NCBI GenBank assembly: GCA_937934745.1
Contig: CALGZC010000032.1
Coordinates: 35,001-85,192 of the forward strand
Direction: 5' to 3'
DNA: 50,192 bases
Source of the DNA: an uncultured Blastocatellia bacterium
GTDB taxonomy: Bacteria; Acidobacteriota; Blastocatellia; Chloracidobacteriales; Chloracidobacteriaceae
Below the pieces are notes generated by a model. The model did no database searches. It was not told where the DNA came from and saw only the letters and a list, made by a program, of their open reading frames with translations. The position numbers and the translations under genes were made by a program. Below, piece after piece: positions 43,392 through 50,192 of the stretch (position 1 is the stretch's first letter; the number at the start of each line of letters is the position of its first letter).

Positions 43392-45095
43392 CTACACGCC
43401 GGCCCCTGCTTTGGCAAAGATTTGCGCCCAGACCAGTCGGGCGTAGTCACCGCGCTTGAACTCCGGCGGCGGCATCCAGCTGTAAAAGTCAAAGGAGGTC
43501 AGTTCGACTGCCGTATTCCCAAAGCGGAGCGCATCCTGCGGCGTGTTGTCGGTCGCCAACCCGAGCAGCCGCGTGCGCCGTTTCATGCGTTCAATCACCG
43601 TCTGCTCCACGCCGGGCGCTACGAGCCGGTCAAGACCAGCGCGCACGTCAGGACTCCAACCCAGCGTCCGGTCGGGTGACACCATGTCCACCATGGTGTC
43701 ACGGATGAGGTCCACTGCCGTTTGGTAGGCAAGCCGGTCGCGCTCCTGCCGCGCTGGGTCAAGCTGATAGAGCCGGCGCAGTCCACCGGGGTCGGCGCTC
43801 CAGCCGCGCGCGTCGGATGACCAATCAATCTGGTACTTCAGCAAGTGCACGAGGACGGCCGTCGCCAGAAAGACTTTCTCGGCATCCACGGGCCGGCCGT
43901 TGACCAGGTAAACGGGTAAGTCACAGAGGCGAAGTGTCCCCGCTGCCATGGTCATATCGCCCGACGCCAAACCATACTGCCGGCCGTCGCCGACGCGGTT
44001 GCCGGCAAAGTAGTTGAGCGCCGCGATAGCGGCGACGACTTCCGTCGCGTTGAGCGGATTGCGCTGGGTTTGTCCGCCGTTGCTCCAGCGTTCAAGCGCG
44101 TCCGGCTGCGGCTTGCCGATGAGGTACAGCTCGTCAAAGGTCGGCGCAAGGATGTCACGGTAATAGACCAGGCTGTGGCGCGACCGCAGCGGCAGGTCGG
44201 TCGGATCGGCGTAAAAGCCGGTCAGAATTTGACGCGCCAGCGCGATGCGCTCTTCATCGTTGAGGACGGCGAAGGCCTCGTGCGCGGCATACTGTTGCGC
44301 CATCCGGCGCGCCTCTTCATCCACATAGCGCGCATCCGCCTGTCGGTCTTCAGGCAGCGGATTGAAGGGCGGCGGCGGCGGCAGGAAGTAAGGCATCAGC
44401 AGGCAGCCGCCAATCGTCCAGCTCAGGTTGCCCCGCTGGCGCTCGCGGGCGAGAAACTGTCCGATGACGGGCAGGGCGCAGGCGCCTGTGCCGCCGTACA
44501 CGCTGCCGCAGATGAAAAACCGGATTCGGCTTTGGCGGAGCGTATTGAAGTCAATCTGGCTGCCGGCCGGCGAGTTCCGGTCGGTCAACGAGGCCGCAAA
44601 GGCGGCGATGACCGGCGAGCCGATAAAGGGCTTTTGGTAAAACCCCCGGTTGATCTTCACGTCCAGGTCTTTATCTTCATAGAAAGCGTGCAGCAGAGGC
44701 GTTCCGTCGCGCTTGCCCGGCGCCTGGGCCAGCAGCTCGCGCAGGGTTGAAATCGGCTTGTCGAAGCCCGGCAGCGCGAGCGGGTCAAAGTCCCGTATCT
44801 GGGTATTGATCGCCATCGCCCACGGGCTGTCCGCCAGGGCCGACACCCTCGGCTCGCCATCGCCGTCCTGCATTAAGTGCTGGATGTGGCGGTAACGGCG
44901 CAGTGTCTCGTTGAGGACGGTCAGCGCCCCGGAGCTGCGGTCGGGATCGATGCGCCAGATCTCAAGTTCATCGCCGGCGCTGGTCGGTTGTCCCCGCTCG
45001 TCAAGACCTGTTGGAAAGCCGACGGCCAGCAGCCTCACAAGGGCGTCGGCCACCCGCGTACCGTTGCCGCCGGTGACGATCATGATGTTTTTCAT
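43392..45095 (-). CDS. Tubulin/FtsZ-fold GTPase-like protein (Tubulin_2 type)
   Basis: A 567-residue protein. The N-terminal beta-strand and loop IMIVTGGNGTRVADALVRL (4-22) resembles the first nucleotide loop of the tubulin superfamily, and FICGSVYGGTGACALPVIG (194-212) is the tubulin/FtsZ signature loop GG-x-TG-x-G in the form seen in Tubulin_2 proteins. It is far longer than FtsZ and shares no other FtsZ feature I can see, so it is not the division protein. Tubulin_2 (FtsZ-like) proteins have been proposed from comparative genomics to work in membrane remodelling. It is the first gene of the operon with an actin/Hsp70-like ATPase and a membrane coiled-coil protein. No strong ribosome-binding site precedes ATG 45095. 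Confidence 0.85.
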   Translation of the reverse strand: MKNIMIVTGGNGTRVADALVRLLAVGFPTGLDERGQPTSAGDELEIWRIDPDRSSGALTVLNETLRRYRHIQHLMQDGDGEPRVSALADSPWAMAINTQIRDFDPLALPGFDKPISTLRELLAQAPGKRDGTPLLHAFYEDKDLDVKINRGFYQKPFIGSPVIAAFAASLTDRNSPAGSQIDFNTLRQSRIRFFICGSVYGGTGACALPVIGQFLARERQRGNLSWTIGGCLLMPYFLPPPPPFNPLPEDRQADARYVDEEARRMAQQYAAHEAFAVLNDEERIALARQILTGFYADPTDLPLRSRHSLVYYRDILAPTFDELYLIGKPQPDALERWSNGGQTQRNPLNATEVVAAIAALNYFAGNRVGDGRQYGLASGDMTMAAGTLRLCDLPVYLVNGRPVDAEKVFLATAVLVHLLKYQIDWSSDARGWSADPGGLRRLYQLDPARQERDRLAYQTAVDLIRDTMVDMVSPDRTLGWSPDVRAGLDRLVAPGVEQTVIERMKRRTRLLGLATDNTPQDALRFGNTAVELTSFDFYSWMPPPEFKRGDYARLVWAQIFAKAGAGV

Positions 45096-45316
45096 GGCGC
45101 ATCGTGTCTGTCGTGCAAGTCTGGTGGCTTGGTAGATCGCTCATCTTAGTCGTGGCCAGGCGATTTGCCTACCCATAGCCTTCGATGACCAAGGGATGCC
45201 GAGTCCGGCTGCCGACAACCCGCCCCCCTTCGGACGCGCTTCGGATCGGGGCCCGTGTGCCGGCTTTGGCAGCCACCGCCGCCCAGCCGGAGCGAGTGCG
45301 GGCAGCGCACGACGCG

Positions 45317-47209
45317 CTACGGCTTGTCCTTTCCTGCCGACTGACGGACGACTTCCAGGGCGGCGCGCGCCGGAGCAAAATCCGGGTCAAGACGCAAAGC
45401 AGACTCAAAAGCCTGCTCCGCACCCACATCATCGCCCTGCCGCAACAGGACGACACCGAGATTGAACCGTATTGTGGCCGTATCCACGCCGCGCGCCAGC
45501 GCGTCACGCAGCAGCTTGTCTGCATCACTCAGGCGTCCGAGCGTCACATAGGCGATGGCGCAATTGGTCAGCGCCGGTCCCTCCTGTGGGCCATACCGCT
45601 GCGCTTCGGCAATCTGCGCCAGTGCACCGGCGGCATCCTGGTGCAGGGCCAGCGTGCGGGCATACAGCGCATGGACCAGCGCCCAATCGGCATCCGTCGG
45701 CATCATCCCCGGCGGTTTAGCCGCGACCATCCCGGCCAGGGTGGTGTGCGCTTCCTCGACGCGCCCCTGACGTAGGTTAAGGTGCGCCAACCCCAGCAAC
45801 GCTAGAAAAAACGTCGGCTCCTGCGCCAATGCTCGCGTGTAGTAGGCCCGCGCTCGCTCCGGATCGGTCTGCTGACAGGCATTGGCCAGCATCGTGTACG
45901 GCAGTGGGTGCTCCGGGTCGGTTTCCAAAAAACGCGCAAACAAGGCGGTGTCGCTGCGCCAATCCAGGTTACGCCGCACCGTCCCGTAGGTATAGCTCAC
46001 CACAACGAGCGCCCCCAGCGCCGTACTCCCTACCAGACGCCAACGGGCCGCCGCCGCACCCTGTGGTGCACCCGGCCCAACCACAGCCCACCCAAACGCT
46101 ATTGCGTACCCCACCGACGGGACATACAGCCAGCGTTCGCCCAGAGGCGTCCAGAGCGGAACAAGCACGTTGCTCACCAACGCCAGGGTGATGAACCAAA
46201 ATCCTACGGCGAAGGTCAGCAGCGGCCGCCGGCGGATGGCAAGCACCGCGCCGGCAACCAGTCCGGCCGTTATCAGCGCGCCGCTGACAGTGCGCCAGCT
46301 CATTGTCGGCGTCAGGATCAAGTTGTGGCCGTCGTACCACGGTTTGAGGGGAAACCCCACGAAGGTCAGCCGATACCATTCCAGCGATGTCCCTGCCATC
46401 GTCACCAGACGCGCCCACAGCGGCTGGGCAGACATCGGATTGCCCGACAGCACCCCGACCGGACGAAACCCCTGCCCACTCGCCAGCCGCAACCCGATGT
46501 AGGGTAACCACGGCAGCACCAACCACAGGTACGGCAGCGTGAGCGGCTGCCAAACCGACCGGTCGCCCCTCCAGATGCGCCGCCGCCGCAACGCCTCGGC
46601 CAGCCACAAACCTGCCGGCAACACCACCATATTTTCCTTAGACAGCATGGCCGCCAAAGAGGCCGCCGCCGCGCCCAGACGCCACCACCCCACCCTGTCC
46701 GGCGACCGCTGCGCCCGCAGCCAGCTCCACCACATCAGCCCGCCGAAAAACATGCCGAGCAGTTCGGCGCGCCCGACGACATTGGCAACGGCTTCCGTAT
46801 GCACCGGATGCACGGCAAAGATCAGCGCCGCCAACAGCGCCATGGCCGGCGGCACGCGGTAGGCCCGCAGCAGGTAGCACAGCCAGCCGACGTTGCCCAT
46901 GTGTAGCAGGATATTCGTCAGATGATACCCAACGGGCCGAAGCCCCCATACGGCGTAGTCCACCGCTAAAGTCAAGCTCACCAGCGGACGGTAGTTACCG
47001 GCGTTGCTGCAGCGGTGATCCCAGTACCCACTCAGAAACAGGCGCGAAAGGTCGGTCAGCGACCGAATGGTGGGGTTGTTGACAACAATCGGCGTATCGT
47101 CATAGGTGAACCCGTTCGCCAGCGTGTTGGCATATACCAACCCCGCCAACCCGATGACAAACCCGGTGACAAGCGACGGGCGGTTGGCGAACTTGATTAC
47201 GGTTGGCAT
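45317..47209 (-). CDS. TMTC-like (GT-C fold) polytopic membrane protein with C-terminal TPRs
   Basis: A 630-residue protein with about ten membrane helices followed by TPR repeats (about 430-620). The early extracytoplasmic loop has FTYDDTPIVVNNP with the acidic pair D37-D38, and HPVHTEAVANVVGRAELL is at 134-151; both are hallmarks of TMTC/DUF1736 proteins, the eukaryotic members of which are O-mannosyltransferases. Bacterial members are unassigned, so glycosyl transfer to exported proteins is inference. The frame is open to 47461, but the extension overlaps the divergent zinc-ribbon gene; ATG 47209 starts just before the first helix. A 221-bp gap separates it from the tubulin-like gene, and I see no clear promoter or terminator there. 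Confidence 0.85.
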   Translation of the reverse strand: MPTVIKFANRPSLVTGFVIGLAGLVYANTLANGFTYDDTPIVVNNPTIRSLTDLSRLFLSGYWDHRCSNAGNYRPLVSLTLAVDYAVWGLRPVGYHLTNILLHMGNVGWLCYLLRAYRVPPAMALLAALIFAVHPVHTEAVANVVGRAELLGMFFGGLMWWSWLRAQRSPDRVGWWRLGAAAASLAAMLSKENMVVLPAGLWLAEALRRRRIWRGDRSVWQPLTLPYLWLVLPWLPYIGLRLASGQGFRPVGVLSGNPMSAQPLWARLVTMAGTSLEWYRLTFVGFPLKPWYDGHNLILTPTMSWRTVSGALITAGLVAGAVLAIRRRPLLTFAVGFWFITLALVSNVLVPLWTPLGERWLYVPSVGYAIAFGWAVVGPGAPQGAAAARWRLVGSTALGALVVVSYTYGTVRRNLDWRSDTALFARFLETDPEHPLPYTMLANACQQTDPERARAYYTRALAQEPTFFLALLGLAHLNLRQGRVEEAHTTLAGMVAAKPPGMMPTDADWALVHALYARTLALHQDAAGALAQIAEAQRYGPQEGPALTNCAIAYVTLGRLSDADKLLRDALARGVDTATIRFNLGVVLLRQGDDVGAEQAFESALRLDPDFAPARAALEVVRQSAGKDKP

Positions 47210-47281
47210 CGGTTCATTTGCAGTACGCTTCGCCGCTATGGCCGGGATATTTTTGCGCGGAAGAAGCACAAACCAGCACCT

Positions 47282-47527
47282 ATGAAACCTGTGATCTGCA
47301 CGTTCTGCAACTCTGAAATCTACACTTACGTCGGCCCTGAACCGGTCGAACTCAAAGCCGTTCACTTCAAACCAACCCGGCCTAATTGGCCTGCACCGAA
47401 GCCGGGCGACCCACTCTTCTGTCCGGTCTGCGGTAGCCGCTTCGTCGGCGTCTCCGTCCAAAACCGACAGCTCCGCATGGTGGTCAGTTCCGAATATGCC
47501 GGCTCAGGCAACGTCGGCAAGCTCTAA
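47282..47527 (+). CDS. Small zinc-ribbon protein of unknown function (81 aa)
   Basis: An 81-residue protein with two Cys pairs, CTFC near the start (residues 6-9) and CPVC (about 47-50), spaced like a rubredoxin-type zinc ribbon. Between them lies a Pro-rich acidic stretch (VGPEPVELKAVHFKPTRP). The family is unknown to me. ATG 47282 is the first Met of the Cys-containing part; the frame is open from 47015, but that stretch is the antisense of the membrane-protein gene. It is divergent from that gene by 72 bp and has no strong ribosome-binding site. Confidence 0.65.
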   Translation: MKPVICTFCNSEIYTYVGPEPVELKAVHFKPTRPNWPAPKPGDPLFCPVCGSRFVGVSVQNRQLRMVVSSEYAGSGNVGKL

Positions 47528-47557
47528 CTCTAAGTCAGCTCCCTCTAGGTCAGCTCC
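47528..47557 (+). repeat. 15-bp tandem repeat at the end of two convergent genes
   Basis: CTCTAAGTCAGCTCC is followed directly by CTCTAGGTCAGCTCC, 14 of 15 identical. The second copy contains the stop codon of the Nudix-MBL gene, and the first copy begins one base after the zinc-ribbon stop, so the duplication may have extended or reset one gene's end. Confidence 0.8.
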
Positions 47558-49098
47558 ACGCTGCCGTCTGCCCGCCAGGCGACCCGGCCCTCCCGCGCCA
47601 GCTTGATGAGGTGCGCCCGTACCGACCGTGCGGCCAGGGGTCGCAACGCCGGCGGCGTATCGGCGTACACTGCCGCGACCAGCGCCGCAATCGTGCCACA
47701 GCCCTCCCCCAGCGCCGCCAGAATGTCGGCTTCACGCTGCCGGCGGTGGGCAATGTAGCGTTCCACGACGGCATACGGCTCGGTGAGCGCCGGCCCGTGA
47801 CCGCCGGCAATGAGCTGCATCGGCAAACTCAATAAACGGTTCAGCGACGCCAAATAATCCCCCATGTCGCCTTCGTCCGGGTCAATCAGAACGCTGCCCA
47901 GCCCCACGACCATATCGCCGCTCAACAGCGTGCCGGTCGTTTCCTCAAGAAAACAGAGGTGGCCGCGGGCGTGGCCCGGCGTCCAGACAGCCCGGAGACG
48001 CCACCCGGGCCAGCGCATTGGCGCCGGCACCAGATCGGCCGACCCGGACGGCAAGTCACAGGTGTCTCCGTCGTGCAGCAACTGCGAGACCACAACACGC
48101 CCCTTCAGAGCTTGCGCCGTCAGCGGATGGGCAGCCACCGGCAGGTTCCAGCGCCGGCTCAGATAGGCAGCGCCGCCCACGTGATCCGGGTGATGGTGGG
48201 TCAACCAGATGGCCCGGAGCCGAGCGCCGGTCTGTGCCACACAACGCTCCAAATAAGCGTCTAGCCGCTCCTGTTCGTCGGGATCGGGTGACGCCGGATC
48301 GATCACCACCAGTTCCCGGTCGCCGACCACATAGCAGTTCGTATGAGTTGCCGGCGGCAGCGTCGGCGTGCGCACCGGCACCATAGCAATCCCGGGTGCC
48401 AGCTCAATGACTTCCGGCGGCCGACCGTGGGCAGCCGGATGGTCGTGCAACAGCCGGCACAGATGGTCAAAGTCGGCGCGCGCCGCCGCGCCCTCGACAA
48501 TCCAGCGGTACAGGCTGCGGACACTGTGGAGCGTCGGCGGAACAAGCCGCACCGCCCCGCGCGCCCAGGCGTCCAGGGCGTCGGCAGGCGTTGTCCAGAC
48601 GCCGTCCACCATTTCGGCCGGCCAGAGCTGGGGTTCTTGGTCGGCATCCAGGAGCGTGACAAAAAACGTCGTGTCGTACCGGCGCGGCACCCCGACCGGC
48701 GTCACCCACCGCCCGGCCGGCAGCAGCCGGCGCGCATCAATCCGAACGGCGAATTGGGCGCACACCTGCGCAAAGGTCAAGTGTCCGGCCATCAGCTCCG
48801 CCCGCACGGCCAGCCGCGTCTCGGTATCGGTCAGGGAACTTTCGGCCGGCAGGACGCCGGCTTCTTCAAACACCTCGCGCACCGCACAGACGCACTGGGC
48901 GGCATGTTCGGCGTCGGTTGCGTGCTGAACCGGAATATGACTATCTTCCGCATCGCGCCGTCCGCCGAGAAACGCTCGGTAGCCACCCAGAAACGACATC
49001 GCTTCGGCACGTTTAGCCCAGAAAAAGCGCCAGTTGCCGGTCTCATCCCGGCGCAGCAGAATGACCGCTGAGGCAAGTTGAGGCGTCATCGGTGTCAT
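47545..49098 (-). CDS. Fused Nudix hydrolase and metallo-beta-lactamase-fold hydrolase
   Basis: A 517-residue two-enzyme fusion. The Nudix domain (about 8-215) has a modified Nudix box: FLGGRRDAEDS near 44-52, then a longer than usual insert before REVFEEAGV (74-82), as in NUDT19/RNase-like Nudix proteins. The second part (about 228-435) is an MBL-fold hydrolase with the zinc motif HHHPDH (301-306), the later His in TPGHARGH, and LLSGDMVVG with the bridging Asp. A winged-helix-like tail (about 440-517, RSVRAHLIKLAREGRVAW) matches the LACTB2 C-terminal domain. LACTB2-type enzymes are endoribonucleases, and some Nudix members decap RNA or hydrolyse acyl-CoA, so RNA or CoA metabolism is plausible but unproven. 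Confidence 0.92.
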   Translation of the reverse strand: MTPMTPQLASAVILLRRDETGNWRFFWAKRAEAMSFLGGYRAFLGGRRDAEDSHIPVQHATDAEHAAQCVCAVREVFEEAGVLPAESSLTDTETRLAVRAELMAGHLTFAQVCAQFAVRIDARRLLPAGRWVTPVGVPRRYDTTFFVTLLDADQEPQLWPAEMVDGVWTTPADALDAWARGAVRLVPPTLHSVRSLYRWIVEGAAARADFDHLCRLLHDHPAAHGRPPEVIELAPGIAMVPVRTPTLPPATHTNCYVVGDRELVVIDPASPDPDEQERLDAYLERCVAQTGARLRAIWLTHHHPDHVGGAAYLSRRWNLPVAAHPLTAQALKGRVVVSQLLHDGDTCDLPSGSADLVPAPMRWPGWRLRAVWTPGHARGHLCFLEETTGTLLSGDMVVGLGSVLIDPDEGDMGDYLASLNRLLSLPMQLIAGGHGPALTEPYAVVERYIAHRRQREADILAALGEGCGTIAALVAAVYADTPPALRPLAARSVRAHLIKLAREGRVAWRADGSVELT

Positions 49099-49136
49099 GA
49101 GGCAACCCTACAGTCAGCGCCGGCAGCGCCGACCAC

Positions 49137-49163
49137 AACAATACACGTCAAAACAATACACGT
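49137..49163 (+). repeat. Tandem repeat (15-bp period) upstream of the TonB-domain gene
   Basis: Two exact copies of AACAATACACGT start 15 bp apart (49137 and 49152), ending 26 bases before ATG 49190, in the position expected for a promoter or operator. Confidence 0.7.
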
Positions 49164-49189
49164 TTCAGAGGCAGCTCGTCACCTGCCAG

Positions 49190-50053
49190 ATGTTATTTTG
49201 GCTGCTCGTTTGGTTGACGGTATTGCTCGGCGCCGCTCAGGCCCAATCCGCCGCAGCGTTTTCGGTCGCCGTCCTGCCGCCGCAGTCAGAGGATGCGTCG
49301 GACGATGCCGTGCCGGAGGCATTGTGGACCGCCCTGGAACAAGCCCTCCGGCGTGCCGGGCTGTCGGTGTTGCCGCGCGCGTGGGTGCAGTCAGCCGTCG
49401 GTAACCGGCCCCTCAACTTCAACCCGACCTGCGCCGAAGCCCATGCGGTCGGCGCGCGGGTCGGCAGCGCAGGCTATGTCCTGGCAGCCGTGCGCCGTGG
49501 CGCGCGCAGTATGCCCGACCGCCGCACCGTGACCGGCGGAACACTTCATCTGTTTGCCGTCGAAACCCGCACCGGACAGTTGCTAACCAGTGAACACCCT
49601 ACTTTCACCGAAGATGACCGTGGGTTTCACGCTGCCATCATCCCGTTGGTCGAAGCAGCGGCCGCGCGCTTTGCTACGGCCTGGCAGACGGTGCAGGCGA
49701 AGCACGCCGCTGCCGCCGGACAAGATGACGGCGATGCCGAGGCACTTGACCTGCGAACCGGTGCCGTTCCACCTGCTGTGACACCACCGGTTCCGCTGAC
49801 CCGCATCCAACCGCAGCCGACCGAAGCGGCGACACTTGCCGGCCTATCTGCCACGGTGCAGGCCGAAGTCCTGGTGACGGCCGGCGGTGTGGTAGCCGAT
49901 GTGCGCATTGTCCGCTGGGCCGGATACGGTCTGGAAGCCGCCGTTGAAACTGCGCTCAGAGCAACACGCTTTCGGCCGACCACACACCACGGTCAACCGG
50001 TGGCTGCGCGTTTGCTCGTGGAATTCAACTTTCGTCCCCAGAACCACCGGTAA
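49190..50053 (+). CDS. Secreted protein with TonB-like C-terminal domain
   Basis: A 287-residue protein. MLFWLLVWLTVLLGAAQA is a signal peptide with a likely cleavage after AQA (residue 18). The central region (about 22-190) starts FSVAVLPPQ and contains ALWTALEQALRRAGLSVL and GGTLHLFAVETRTGQLL, a pattern seen in periplasmic TolB-N/CsgG-like domains; this is a weak assignment. The C-terminal 65 residues (about 222-287: TVQAEVLVTAGGVVADVRIV, ALRATRFRPTTHHGQPV) match a TonB C-terminal domain, which binds TonB boxes or peptidoglycan in other proteins. No N-terminal TonB anchor or Pro-rich spacer is present, so it is not a TonB itself. ATG 49190 begins the signal peptide; an upstream in-frame ATG at 49097 overlaps the divergent gene's start. 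Confidence 0.8.
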   Translation: MLFWLLVWLTVLLGAAQAQSAAAFSVAVLPPQSEDASDDAVPEALWTALEQALRRAGLSVLPRAWVQSAVGNRPLNFNPTCAEAHAVGARVGSAGYVLAAVRRGARSMPDRRTVTGGTLHLFAVETRTGQLLTSEHPTFTEDDRGFHAAIIPLVEAAAARFATAWQTVQAKHAAAAGQDDGDAEALDLRTGAVPPAVTPPVPLTRIQPQPTEAATLAGLSATVQAEVLVTAGGVVADVRIVRWAGYGLEAAVETALRATRFRPTTHHGQPVAARLLVEFNFRPQNHR

Positions 50054-50136
50054 CCGTTCCGCAACACCTGTGCAAATCCGGTCATCACCAACGCCATCTG
50101 CCGCTTGCCGCCTGCTCCACCACAAACGGTTTCACC

Positions 50137-50152
50137 GCTGCCGCAAGGCAGC
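50137..50152 (+). terminator. GNRA-capped hairpin after the TonB-domain gene
   Basis: GCTGCC-GCAA-GGCAGC forms a perfect 6-bp stem with a GCAA tetraloop 83 bases past the stop, the same design as the hairpin after the DAHP synthase gene. No U tract follows. The remaining bases to the window end hold no gene I can see. Confidence 0.3.
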
Positions 50153-50192
50153 AACCCGGCACCGGACGCGCCACAGCCCTGCCTTCCGCCAG

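Overview
This is a chromosomal segment of a GC-rich bacterium. It starts inside a ribosomal RNA operon (3' part of 23S, then 5S and its terminator) and otherwise carries densely packed housekeeping and regulatory genes. The protein set (WD40-repeat Ser/Thr kinase, futalosine-pathway menaquinone gene, REC-DUF4388-roadblock regulator, GCC-type Lgt, Tubulin_2-type GTPase) suggests an acidobacterium, possibly of the Chloracidobacterium type. That is inference from gene content and protein flavour; no 16S gene is present to settle it. I see no CRISPR array, transposase, integrase, prophage or tRNA gene.

Layout. 1-1434: 23S 3' part, 5S, terminator. 1480-10453, all minus strand: histidyl-tRNA synthetase, then a tightly coupled envelope operon (KefB-type antiporter, PgsA, AI-2E/PerM-type permease, DUF4149 protein), then Lgt and an MsbA-like ABC exporter. 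10583-13363: pyrR-pyrB, a small helical protein on the opposite strand, and futalosine hydrolase, whose 3' end overlaps a convergent glycerophosphodiesterase gene (13311-14276). 14536-17185: phoU-phoB-phoR, with a sensor kinase that lacks membrane segments and has a short leader ORF and tandem repeat before it. 17186-23261: a response regulator-DUF4388-roadblock fusion behind a sigma-54-like promoter, an aminotransferase, SppA and a REC-HD-GYP protein. 23440-30254: yebC, an alpha/beta hydrolase, rsmI, DAHP synthase, a small membrane protein, a flavin reductase, an HD phosphohydrolase and coaD. 30604-34977, minus strand: uvrA, msrA and a CDF cation exporter. 35326-37545: kinase-WD40 fusion. 37587-38957: MgtE.

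The most unusual part is 39144-45095, a compact three-gene minus-strand unit: a tubulin/FtsZ-like GTPase, a 1155-residue protein with an actin/Hsp70-type ATPase core behind a roughly 520-residue unrecognised N-terminal region, and a single-pass membrane coiled-coil protein with an unrecognised C-terminal domain. A tubulin fold and an actin fold encoded side by side with a membrane anchor suggest an uncharacterised cytoskeletal or membrane-remodelling apparatus. The window ends with a TMTC-like membrane/TPR protein, a small zinc-ribbon protein, a Nudix-metallo-beta-lactamase fusion and a secreted protein with a TonB-like C-terminal domain.

A second recurring feature is short tandem duplications (unit 13-18 bp, two copies) in gene gaps near 16.1, 17.3, 20.1, 47.5 and 49.1 kb, several directly upstream of start codons.
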